This document shows, piece by piece, positions 10,989 through 19,970 of a stretch of DNA of 64,000 nt. The first letter of the stretch is position 1, and the number at the start of each line of letters is the position of its first letter. Both the position numbers and the translations under genes were made by a program. The notes under the pieces are model-generated. The model made no database searches. It was not told the origin of the DNA and saw only the letters and a list, made by a program, of their open reading frames with translations. This DNA is from Bombardia bombarda (Eukaryota; Ascomycota; Sordariomycetes; Sordariales; Lasiosphaeriaceae). The stretch covers positions 1,736,001-1,800,000 of the forward strand of contig JAULSR010000002.1 of the NCBI GenBank assembly GCA_030512295.1. Reading direction: 5' to 3'.

Positions 10989-12360
10989 AACGTAATTTAT
11001 AAGCGACCCGCGTATATAAGCGACCCGCGCACTTTTAAACCGCGTCGCAACCTTTTAATCTTAACACGCGATTTTTCCATAATAATATAATATTTATATA
11101 AATAAAAAAAGGCAGAATTACTTTTGTTATTAAGGCACTTCGTACAATAAAAGAAATGTTAATTCGACTCGCTACAAAGACGTACGCATCCCTAAAACCA
11201 CCCTCCGCGACCAAATGAAAGGCTGTACTCTAAAGGCCGATAAACATAATGCCTAGCATAATTTAACTTTAGTTGAAAAAGAGACCCTTTTATAATATAT
11301 ATTTAATTTAAATGCGCGAGGATTTCCGCCCCAGATTAACGATATGCGAGATATGGCCGATTTACTCCGCAAAACGCGTGGCGCGGAGCCAGTCGGCAAG
11401 CAGTGGCCATATAACTTTATATAACGCCGCTCCGAATTTAAGACGCGTTTTTTATATATATATGACTTTTAAAGGGCTTTTTACGAAAATTTTAACCTAA
11501 TAAATATATAATTCCGACTTATAATTAATATATAAACGAAATATAATAATTAAAATTACGACTTTTATAACTTTAATAAAATAAGTTTTATAATAAAGAT
11601 TATTTATAGTAATATAATTGTTATATATATAAATTGACGCGGTTAAAATAAATAATTTTAGCTTAATAATCGGAAATAAGCGATAATAATTAAATATATA
11701 AATAACAACGGCTTTATATTATTATCGTTTTTAATTTTATAAAATATTAATTATTTTACTTTTTAATATACCGAATACGGCCTTCCTTTCTTTTAAGTAA
11801 TTAAAACCTTAATAAACGATTAAATAAATAATAATATAATTTTAAATTAAATTTAATATTTTAATAAGTATATTATTAGCCGGCAAATAAATATATATCG
11901 GATAATTGTTTTAGACGGTTATAAAAGTTATTTATCGGCTTAATTCGAAAAGTTTTATAAGAAAAAAAATATTATTATTTTTTACTTTCTTATATACTTT
12001 TTATATATTATTTAACTTTTAAATGTTAATTATTTTAATATATTAAAATAAATATATAGCTAAGAACTAAAAGTTTTTATTAAAGTTTATATTAATTATA
12101 TTATTAAAACTAAGTTCCTTCTTACATTTAAAGCCGCTTATTTTAATATTATAACAGCTAAAAACATTTAAGCTAGCTTAATGCCGTATAACCTTTAAGC
12201 TATTTTATTAAAGTTTAATATTAAATTACAAACATTAATATCGATTAAACCATCCTTTTTAAAAGCCGACTTATAAGTCTTTTAAACACTATATAACTTT
12301 TTTAAAATCGTTTTATAATTAAAATATATATAGTACTATATTATTAAATATTAAAAAACT
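10989..12360 (+). mobile_element. RIP-degraded pogo/Fot1-like DNA transposon
   Basis: The left end is marked by two copies of TATAAGCGACCCGCG (10998-11012 and 11015-11029), the subterminal type of fungal pogo elements. A broken + strand frame follows. About 11161-11250 gives an HTH-like 'YKDVRIPKTTLRDQMKG'. About 11346-11440 gives 'MADLLRKTRGAEPVGKQWPYNFI', of CENP-B HTH type. About 11905-11965 gives a decayed 'RIIVLDGYKSYLS', the DDE 'LDGHGSHL' block. About 12095-12240 matches the 'FL.FKAA...ENI..' region of Fot1-type transposases. Stops occur throughout, so it cannot move by itself. No matching right terminal repeat is seen before the LTR-like sequence starts, so the 3' end is lost or displaced. 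Confidence 0.78.
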
Positions 12361-12364
12361 CTTT

Positions 12365-14190
12365 AATTAATGTTTTTTATAAGGATATCGGACATCCCCA
12401 AGCACATGCTAAAGCATCCCCAAGCATATGCTAGTTATCCTACTAACTATATATATAAGTAGCGGCCCTCGCCTACTTTCCGTTGCGAAGGCCAAGTTAA
12501 AGTCTTACGCTAATATTAGTCATTACTCGCCTACTTAGTTGTCTTTATTGTAACCACCTTGATTAGGCGTACCTGCCTTCTTTTATAATTCTTTAACCTT
12601 TATATATTATACGGTAACGATTAAGCCGGTTATTATAGTAGGTAATAACCGCGGGAAAGGAAGAGCTACTTTTTAAGCTAGCCCGTTACGAAAGACCGCT
12701 TTCAAAGACTTTAAGAATATCGACAGTTAGATTCCCGATCATTAAAAAGAAGGAGAGTCCTTAATTATAAAAGCCTAACTAACGTTAGAACTTTTAGCTA
12801 CCCCCTCTATTATAAATACCTAGCAATTCCAAACTATAATAATATAAGTTATAGCTAGCATTTCTATTAATTTCGGTAACTTCGGCGTTACTTTAACTAA
12901 TTTTAACAATTAAGGAGGGCCGTTTCGGCCGAAAAACGACCGCCCCCTTACTTATACGGTTAATAAGCTAAAGGTTAACGCCTTTTTTTAAAATAAGGAA
13001 GATTAGATTTAAACTATAAAATAAAAGAATATTACCCGTTAAAATTAACCTTAGTAGCTTTAGGTCTAATAGGCTAGCACCTAGATGGAACCTGAGATAT
13101 AATAGTAGTGGCGGGCTTATTAAAAGTAGCTTTATGACAGAAATTTTAAATAAGTTATATAGCAGGAATTTAAAGATTACGTTAGTTCGAACTACCTCGG
13201 TAATAAATCTAGCGAAGTTTAGGCTTATAAGGATTAGCTAGTATATAGTTAATACGATAAATCTTTTTAAGAATTTTACTGAAAATGGGCTATATTAGTC
13301 TAATGCTTCCCTAAAATGGAAATCGATAGTACCTTTATAAATTAGGATTATTAAATTAAATTCGACCGTTTCCGTTTTATTATAACCAATACATTAAAAC
13401 CATCTTTAACGTTACTTTAATTAAAGATTATACCAAATAGTATAAACGTATTTAACTCGTTAGATTTTATTTATAAAACGGTAATAACTAAAATATTTAT
13501 TATAAAAGGTTAGGCTTTTTTATTAACTTTAATAAATCCCGGAAATTACCGCGTATTATAAAGGGAATTTATTCGGGATTTCGCTACGATAAAGCTTAGA
13601 TTTAATATAACGAATTCCAAGATTTATTTATAAAGGATTTTTTCCTTTTATATAAACCCTTTCCTTATATATCGCTAGCTATTTAAACGCTATCCCGCGC
13701 GAAAAAGCTTATTATATATTATAATTATAGTAAATTAGAGCATATGTAACGCTAATATATTACCCCGCGTATTATAATTATATTAAGTTCGAACGTTTAA
13801 ATTTAAAACGTTAGGATTAAAAATAATAATAACTTTAATAGTTTATATCCTGGCCCTTTTAATTCAGAAAATAATTTAAAAAACGAAAAATAATAAACGA
13901 TAACCCCGATCGATTTATTTAAATTATTTATAAAAGGGTAAAACTAAGCTTTACCTTTATTATTTAAAGTAATATTTATTCCCGGCGTTATAATTAAAAA
14001 GTTACTTTATTAGCGGTAATTATCGACGTTAATATAAAAATATAAATTAATTATATAAATTATTAGTTTTATTGAATATATTATATCTTTATTTTTTTAA
14101 AAGTTAAAAGTTTTAATTTATTATAATTTATTAACCCTAATAATAACCGGATAAAAAACTACGGTATTTTTTATTTTACTACTTTAAAGA
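12365..14190 (+). mobile_element. RIP-degraded LTR retroelement, 5' part (LTR + gag remnant)
   Basis: About 12371-12610 looks like a long terminal repeat. It begins TGT, carries a 19-bp near-direct repeat (CATCCCCAAGCAYATGCTA at 12393 and 12415), a TATATATAAG promoter-like element near 12450 and GC-richer transcribed sequence. A gag-like frame follows from about 12900 to 14000, for example 'STWMEPEI', 'NYLGNKSSEV.AYKDWL'-type blocks around 13070-13260, interrupted by many stops. No protease, reverse transcriptase or second LTR is visible before the GC-rich DNA at 14191, so only the 5' part remains here. A Ty3-type origin is my guess; the class call rests on layout. Confidence 0.55.
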
Positions 14191-14649
14191 ATGTGACGGC
14201 GAGTTGGCCGCGGATTTCGGTGGCTCCTGCCGCCTATTGCGGCGGCCCATTGGCCAAAAATTTAGCGTCGCCCCAAGCCAAGATGCCCCACTGCCCGCAC
14301 GGCCAGGGTCCAAGCCACGCGCATTCGGGCAAGTCAGGTACCTTACATGTACCGCAGGTACCGAGGGTTTGTACCCCGTGAATCGCCTCCAAATATCGAG
14401 GGTCTAAAACTTCCTAGATTTCTGTTTCCTGCTCACCACCTTCTTGGATGCTGGAGGGCCACCAAAAATGGCTCCCAACCTAATGTTTAAGAGGCCGCGC
14501 CTGCTCCTCTCCAGCGATGCATTCCCTTCGTCGAAAGGATTGCAAGTCTATCGCCTACCAGCCTATCCTGCTCCGACCACCAGCATTGTCTCCATTCTTT
14601 ACCCTCCTACGCTCAACTTACCGACTGTATCGGTCGTCATCGCAGGAAC
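14191..14649. other. GC-rich 5' flank of recombinase 1
   Basis: The sequence switches abruptly from the RIP island to GC-rich DNA at about 14191. It contains a strong hairpin candidate (GCCGCC-TATT-GCGGCGG near 14229-14247), TTGGCC/GGCCAA pairs near 14210 and 14250, and AGGTACC repeats near 14335-14375. If recombinase 1 heads a Starship element, the element's left end should lie here or at the junction. No coding region is supported. Confidence 0.45.
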
Positions 14650-17177
14650 ATGGCGCGTCATCGCCGCAGACCCGACGACGATTACTCGGACGGTTCGAAC
14701 TCGGACTCTGCAGACGACGTGTCCTTGGCGGACGAGGATAAGGGGTTCGATGTCGAGGTCGATGATGCCGGCTATGAGACCAGCCCGACAGACATTGACG
14801 ACGAAGAAAGCAACGATACTGGTGACTTTGGCGACGATTGTGACGACTTTGACATAGAAGATCAGGTGCAGCTCTTCGACGGAAATCTGCATCCTCGAGA
14901 GTACTACCTCAAGCAACTGAAAGAGTTCAACGAGGCCGCGTTCGATGATGAAGATTACAGTGAGGGGAGTACCATACTTCTCGATGGAATAGAAGAGCTG
15001 TGGAATAAGTAGGTGGCATGAACGGTCGTGCTTCGACTGCTTGATTCATGCTGACAACCTGTAACGTAGGTATTGCGCGTGGTTCAAGTACGACCCGCAG
15101 GAATCCTTCGAGTCCGTCTCTCTCGGGTCTCTCTACAATTTCTTCGACTGGCTGCTAGGCCAGAAGGCCGGCAAGAATGGCAGGAAGAAGCGGGGAACGA
15201 AGAAGAGCAGCTCACTCGGGACGTACTGGAAGGTGTACCGGCTCGTCTACGAGAGGGCCACCGGCACGAAGCTCGATGCGAAGCTGAATCGGAAAATGCA
15301 CAGGGTAGGGTCTTCTCCAGCCCGCGACCGAGGTACCGGGCTAGGCTGACGTGTACAGGTGCTCAAAAAGCTCGCCGAAAAGCATGGGCTGAGTGACCTG
15401 AAGCGCGAGAACAGGTGCATGACAGTCCACGACCTTAAGCAACAAGTCGAGACGACGCTGGATACGACGGAGAAGTCCTTCTCCCTGGGAGAGCTCCGAA
15501 TTCTCTGCGTCCTGTTCCTCCTACTGCTCGCTCCTACCGGCGCTCGCCCCGCCTCGGTGCTCAAACTCCACTACCGACATATCCGAGTCGTACTGGCCCG
15601 GGACCCAGAGGGTGGCCCGCATAAAGTCCTAATTAAGTTCACGCTGGAGTTCACCAAGACTTATCTCGGTACTAAAGATGCGTATGTGCCTAGGCTTAGC
15701 TGGGGTGTGCCGGGGCGACTGGCGCTTTGTAGCGTGTGCTGATGCCATGTTAGGAAGACTGTGACCCTCCCTGAAGTCATGTTCGACGACTCCCTTATGC
15801 TCAGCCCCCACGTCTTCCTCGAAGGTATCCTCTTTAGGCATCGGGCCTTTGAAGCACCGAGTCTGACCTGCCCTGATGCAGTAAGCAGGCTCGACATCCA
15901 CCCACGCGAGTGGGAGTTACCTTTGCCACTTAAAGCAAGTATGGATGATGTCTATATCTTCCGTCGAGCCGTCAAGACGCTGGTCGGATACGAGATGTCC
16001 CCAACCAAGCCCATCAGTCCTACAACGATTGCTGGGTGGGTCAGGAGAGTTGGCGAGCTTACAGGGTTTGAGGTCCCGACAATCCCATACAACCTACGAT
16101 ATAATGCTGCCAATGTGTTTGACAGAAGTAGTATGTTTTCTAATTATAACTACGTGACGAGATATCCTTACTAACAACTAGATAGGTAATGTGAGCGACG
16201 CAACCAGGAATCTCATGCTGGACCACGCGAACTCCAATCCGTTCCAGAGGCACTACCTCGGGCGCCAACTTGCGGTCGACCCGTACGCACTCATCCGTGG
16301 GCTAGAGCCGCAGAATACCCTGGTGCAAAAGTCCTGCAGTATCGGCCATTCCATTAGCAAACGACGCCCCGTGAATCTAACGATAGATCAGGCAGCATCC
16401 GTTAATTCCCACCCTGGTATCAAGAAGCTAGCCTGCAAGGTCGAGGAGTTACGCCAACAAGCAAAAATCTCACGTAAAGCCATGCAGAAATACAAAAAGG
16501 CGCATGACAAGCTCCGGAGCGCTAAGCAGACGCAGAGAAGGGCCCTCAAGGACCAGATCAGAGAACAGTGGACCAACAAACAGGCAGTGATCGATATTGA
16601 GAACCAGCTTGCCGGGCTTGGCTTCGTTGAGGAACCGGCCATCTGGAAGTCTAACCGTCCGAGACGCCCAGCCCAGAAACGGCTAATGGACGCACTCACG
16701 GCTCCGGTCGAAAGCACAGTCGAGGGCCAACACCGGCGAAGAGATGTTGCCATCTACGCCGTGATGGCCTATTGCGTCGTGGTGGAAGGGCCGGCTGTAC
16801 GGCGCACCAACACTTCCGGGGCGGGGACGACGCAGCGGTCTTCCGTCAAGGATGAGCCTCGAGAAGACGGTCGTTATGCAGAAGACGGTCGTCATGCGGC
16901 TGTGTTGTCTGTCTTCATAGCAAGTAAGGAGGAGAGGTCGAGGAGATGCTTCCTTTGCGTAGGCCTAGCGCTCCGCTTGGAACCGGATGACCCTTGCATC
17001 GAAGAACTCACGCACGAATTCTACAGTGCCGGCGACGTAAGTAAGCACTTCCGACGGAAGCACCTGAACAACATCCGAGAGGGAGACGATATAGACTGCG
17101 GAGCTTGCTACATGCCACTAGACCACAAGATGCATCTCCAACGTCATGCACTTCAGATTCACGGCACGGTATCCTAA
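14650..17177 (+). CDS. DUF3435 tyrosine recombinase 1 (Starship captain family)
   Basis: Five exons (14650..15008, 15070..15304, 15359..15681, 15754..16130, 16186..17177) encode 761 aa. The order is: an acidic N-terminus (about 10-80), a SAM-like core-binding part with 'SSSLGTYWKVYRLVYERA', and the catalytic domain. Arg261 sits in 'APTGARP', Arg421 in 'YNLRYNA', His445 in 'DHAN' and the candidate nucleophile Tyr455 in 'RHYLGR'. A coiled coil (about 515-570) and two C-terminal Cys/His zinc-finger-like motifs ('CFLCVG', 'CGACYMPLDH...H') follow. DUF3435 recombinases cut and integrate giant Starship elements and are usually the first gene inside the 5' end, pointing inward. Exon joins were set by alignment with recombinase 2; intron 15682-15753 is absent there. 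No frame breaks were seen, so it may be active. Confidence 0.9.
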
Positions 17178-17520
17178 CATCGTCTGTCTACCAAGAGTGA
17201 CTTGCACTATCAAGGGAACTCTGCCTTGCTCAGTGAATTGCGCTGTGACAAACGTGCTGGGGCGCTCGGCGACGACAACCACCGCTCCGAAATAAACCGC
17301 TTGAGAAGAAAAAAAGGACAGATAGAACAGGTGTTGATACATGAAGGTGAAAGATGCAAATGCCGAAAAAACAATCACTCCCCTTTTCTTAGCCAACGGC
17401 GGTCGAAGCACGCTAAAATTGCAGCGCAGGCGGCTGGGGTGCTTGCTCAGTGTCGGACAACGGATCCTCATGTCATTCGGCGGGTGTGGCCAGCTTGCGC
17501 GCCCGGTACTTTCCCCCTAG
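17178..17520. other. Spacer downstream of recombinase 1
   Basis: Mixed-composition DNA with only short unsupported frames; presumably the recombinase 3' UTR. Nothing recognisable. Confidence 0.5.
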
Positions 17521-18003
17521 ATGACCACCCCTTGCCAAATTGCAACAAGGAGAAAGTACCCGCGCCAGACGGACGGCGGCCGTTCTTTGGCAGCAGACGA
17601 CCCTGACGCACGGGCCGGCAGTCGAGCAGCAACATCGGAAGCTCTCCAACGCATCCCCAAAGAGCGTCAAAACAATACTCCAAAGGATAACGAGCGCGTC
17701 ATCTCCAGCCTCTCGGAGCTGATCGGGACCAGTGCTTGGCAGTCAAACCGACATTCTCGAACCAACAAGCTATACCGCACCAGCAGCAGGGTAGACGGAG
17801 ACACCGCCAGTCCGTCACAGCACACTAATCTCGCCCATCGACAGCGAGAAACTCTACCCACCACCAAAGGGCACAATCAGTTGGGGGATTATATGGATGG
17901 TCGCGAGAGTTCTGCCGCGGGATCGCAAGGAGAATCGCATGAGGACTCATTTGTCATGGTGGATATTTTTGATGAGGGAGATGCGGATGAGAAACGTAAT
18001 TGA
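17521..18003 (+). CDS. Hypothetical 160-aa ORF
   Basis: A hydrophilic Ser/Thr/Arg-rich frame with an acidic end ('SFVMVDIFDEGDADEKRN'). It has no recognised domain or membrane span and overlaps an opposite-strand candidate at 17889-18203. It lies 340 bp after recombinase 1 on the same strand. It may be a real short gene, a decayed exon or chance; only frame length and composition support it. Confidence 0.25.
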   Translation: MTTPCQIATRRKYPRQTDGGRSLAADDPDARAGSRAATSEALQRIPKERQNNTPKDNERVISSLSELIGTSAWQSNRHSRTNKLYRTSSRVDGDTASPSQHTNLAHRQRETLPTTKGHNQLGDYMDGRESSAAGSQGESHEDSFVMVDIFDEGDADEKRN

Positions 18004-18203
18004 CGATTTATTAGCTCCGTCGTGGTGGTTGTCAGGAAGGCAGGTGCTGGTGGCGACATTACCCGCATGAGCAAAGCCTCACGTGACACTATGATCAAGG
18101 AATTGGCCTGGGCAGCTTTGCAGATGGCAAGGCAAGCCAGGGTGGCGTCTCTCTCCTCCATTAGACGCTGCAGCTCCGTTTTGTCGGTTGGATTCGACAT
18201 TTC
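17889..18203 (-). pseudogene. Fragment of fungal coiled-coil domain gene
   Basis: The frame starting 'MSNPTDKTELQRLMEERDATLACLAICKAA' resembles the short helical segment ('...ERDATLQCLDIC...') that follows N-terminal domains in several fungal incompatibility-related proteins. After about 35 residues the resemblance stops and the frame becomes Ser/Thr-rich. I read it as a leftover 3' part of such a gene. It overlaps the + strand frame at 17521-18003, and at most one is real. Confidence 0.35.
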
Positions 18204-18284
18204 GCATAACTTCCAACGTGGAATAAGCCACTGCCACAAGATGGAGAAGCAGATGAGAGACGTAGAAAACCCTGTTCCGGGGCG

Positions 18285-18402
18285 CAGCGGCGCCAGACTC
18301 CGGGCTAATGCGACGTTCAAACCAGCTGCAGAACCCACTAAAGATGGCGGCAGACCGACACATTGTTTAAGCCTCGAAACTTGTTGACTTGATGAACGAT
18401 CT
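18285..18402 (+). repeat. Inverted repeat, left copy
   Basis: About 118 bases that match, in reverse complement and with visibly high identity, 30985-31115. Both arms share the core AACCCACTAAARATGGCGGC and the edge GTTGATGAACGAT. The two copies bracket about 12.6 kb including the NLR, kinase-like and nuclease-like genes. The inner edge of this copy runs into the HET pseudogene. Confidence 0.75.
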
Positions 18403-18850
18403 CGGAGACAGGACTCCACCGCAAACCTTCACAATGCGCTATTGTATCTTCGAGATTGCTTTGTGGAAAAAATCCTGTGGGTAGATGCCATTTGCATCAA
18501 CCAAAAGGACAAAGGGGTGGACAAGAACGACAGGTTCAGTCTATGGCGAGGATCTATTCCAAAGCAAGTCGGGTGATTGTTTGGCTCGGGCAGGTAACCG
18601 GTAACACCGATCGAGCGCTTGAGGTGATTCGCGCTGCTGCGGAAGAAGAGCAGAGTACAGATCTCCTAATGGATGAAACTAGCAGGCAAGCGATCCTCAC
18701 TCTGCTGAGAAGGGAATAGTTTCAACGCATCTGGGTACGTAACAGAAACTAGCAGTAGCAGCAGGCAGTATTAACAAAGTTGGTCCAGGTTCTTCAAGAG
18801 GCCGCAAGCGGTTTGCGTCTCCTCTTTTGCAAATGGCGGTGGTGGCCCAC
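18403..18850 (+). pseudogene. HET-domain gene remnant
   Basis: The frame reads 'TANLHNALLYLRDCFVEKILWVDAICINQKD', the HET hallmark. After a one-base frame change near 18530-18542 it continues 'QVQSMARIYSKASRVIVWLGQ' and '...LLRREWFQRIW', where the Trp codon is TAG (18717-18719). A plausible intron (GTACGT ... TCCAG, acceptor at 18786-18788) leads to 'VLQEAA', the next conserved HET block. The upstream 'SYVWG' part is missing and is replaced by the inverted-repeat sequence. HET proteins trigger vegetative incompatibility cell death; this copy is inactivated by at least a frameshift, a nonsense codon and a 5' truncation. Confidence 0.75.
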
Positions 18851-19970
18851 ATTCGTTGGTGGGGTTTCCACCACTAAGTGTGGGCCTTAGAGGGGCGATG
18901 TCATTGGTCTTGGTGGAAGAGATGGGGATGGAAGCGGGATGCTTACCTAAGTGGAGATCCTCATGCTAGGAAATCCAGGCTGTGGCCTGAAGTACAGATC
19001 GTTAGGTCGGCGCAGCCCCGACTGCGTATCCTGAAACAGGAGACGGCCCTCATGCCCCGTCAATACCTCATGTGTCACGCTGGAGACCGGTACGACTTAT
19101 ACGGCCACCTCATACAAACCCCCGACGACAAACACGACGCTGCGCTCGACATTATCCTCGAATAACTCCGAGACAGCCCCTTCGATGACGACGTCACGAT
19201 TCCAGACGGACCCGACTCGGAAATCTACACCAGCCCCTTTGGGAAGCATGAGCAGTGACCCTGGACCCAGCTATCTTATTACGGCCGGACCGGAGCTGAC
19301 GTCCGACCTCGATGGCGTGCCGCCCGCAGGCGCAGACGTCGGAGGTGAAGGATCCAGAACAGTGTCTTCGGGTCTCGGGTGTCGCCTCGGCACTGTCCTT
19401 AGAACGTCCTAGAACTTCCCGTCAAGGTCGAGGAGGCTGCCAGGTTCAATGCTCTGCTCAGCACTGTGGTGGGAACTTAACTGCGCAGAGGTACGGTGGT
19501 CTACGTCTAAACATTCGGTCGAGCACGTATGTTTTTTTCCCTGCGCGCTATCAACCGGTTGAACAGCATCAGAGGCCGGACCCACATGTTCGCAGCGGCG
19601 ATGCGCAGGACTGCCTCCCCTTTCTGGGACAACGGAGTCTCCCATGACGGGGTCGACAATCTAAGGATCGTCCACATCTCCTCGACGGGGTCGTCATCGC
19701 GCTCGCAGTTCATGGCCATGTTTGCTAGTAAGATGAGAAGGCGCCCGGCACCCCCTGTCCAGCAGCTCATGCGGTCCTCTGGTCTGATCAAGGAGGCAGT
19801 TAATCTTCAAGTCAGACCCGCTTTCCGTCAGCGATCGACACTCGTCGTGGAGAAGTGCAAAGTTACACTTGTCAGCATCAGGCATTGGCAAAAACTAAGT
19901 AGTATAACGTCCTCCCAGTCACTTCGGTTGAGCTGAAGTATCAAAAAATATATTATACTTGTTCATTACT
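18851..19970. other. Degraded coding debris
   Basis: At 19051-19255 a + strand frame ('MPRQYLMCHAGDRYDLYGHLIQTPDDKHDAALDIILE', then TAA, then 'LRDSPFDDDVTIPDG...FGKHEQ' and stop) looks like the 3' end of an unidentified gene with one nonsense codon. Around 19507-19791 a minus frame has protein-like composition but no recognisable family. No intact gene is supported. Confidence 0.35.

Larger units (their letters stand above)
10440..14190. repeat. A+T-rich RIP island
   Basis: About 3.75 kb dominated by TA/TTAA/AATT strings with only scattered short GC islets, against GC-rich flanks on both sides. Recognisable transposase and gag-like frames inside are full of stops of the kind made by C-to-T / G-to-A change (TGG and CAG becoming TAG, TAA). 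This is the signature of repeat-induced point mutation. The right edge is abrupt: at about 14191 the sequence returns to GC-rich DNA, 460 bp before the first recombinase gene. Confidence 0.88.
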
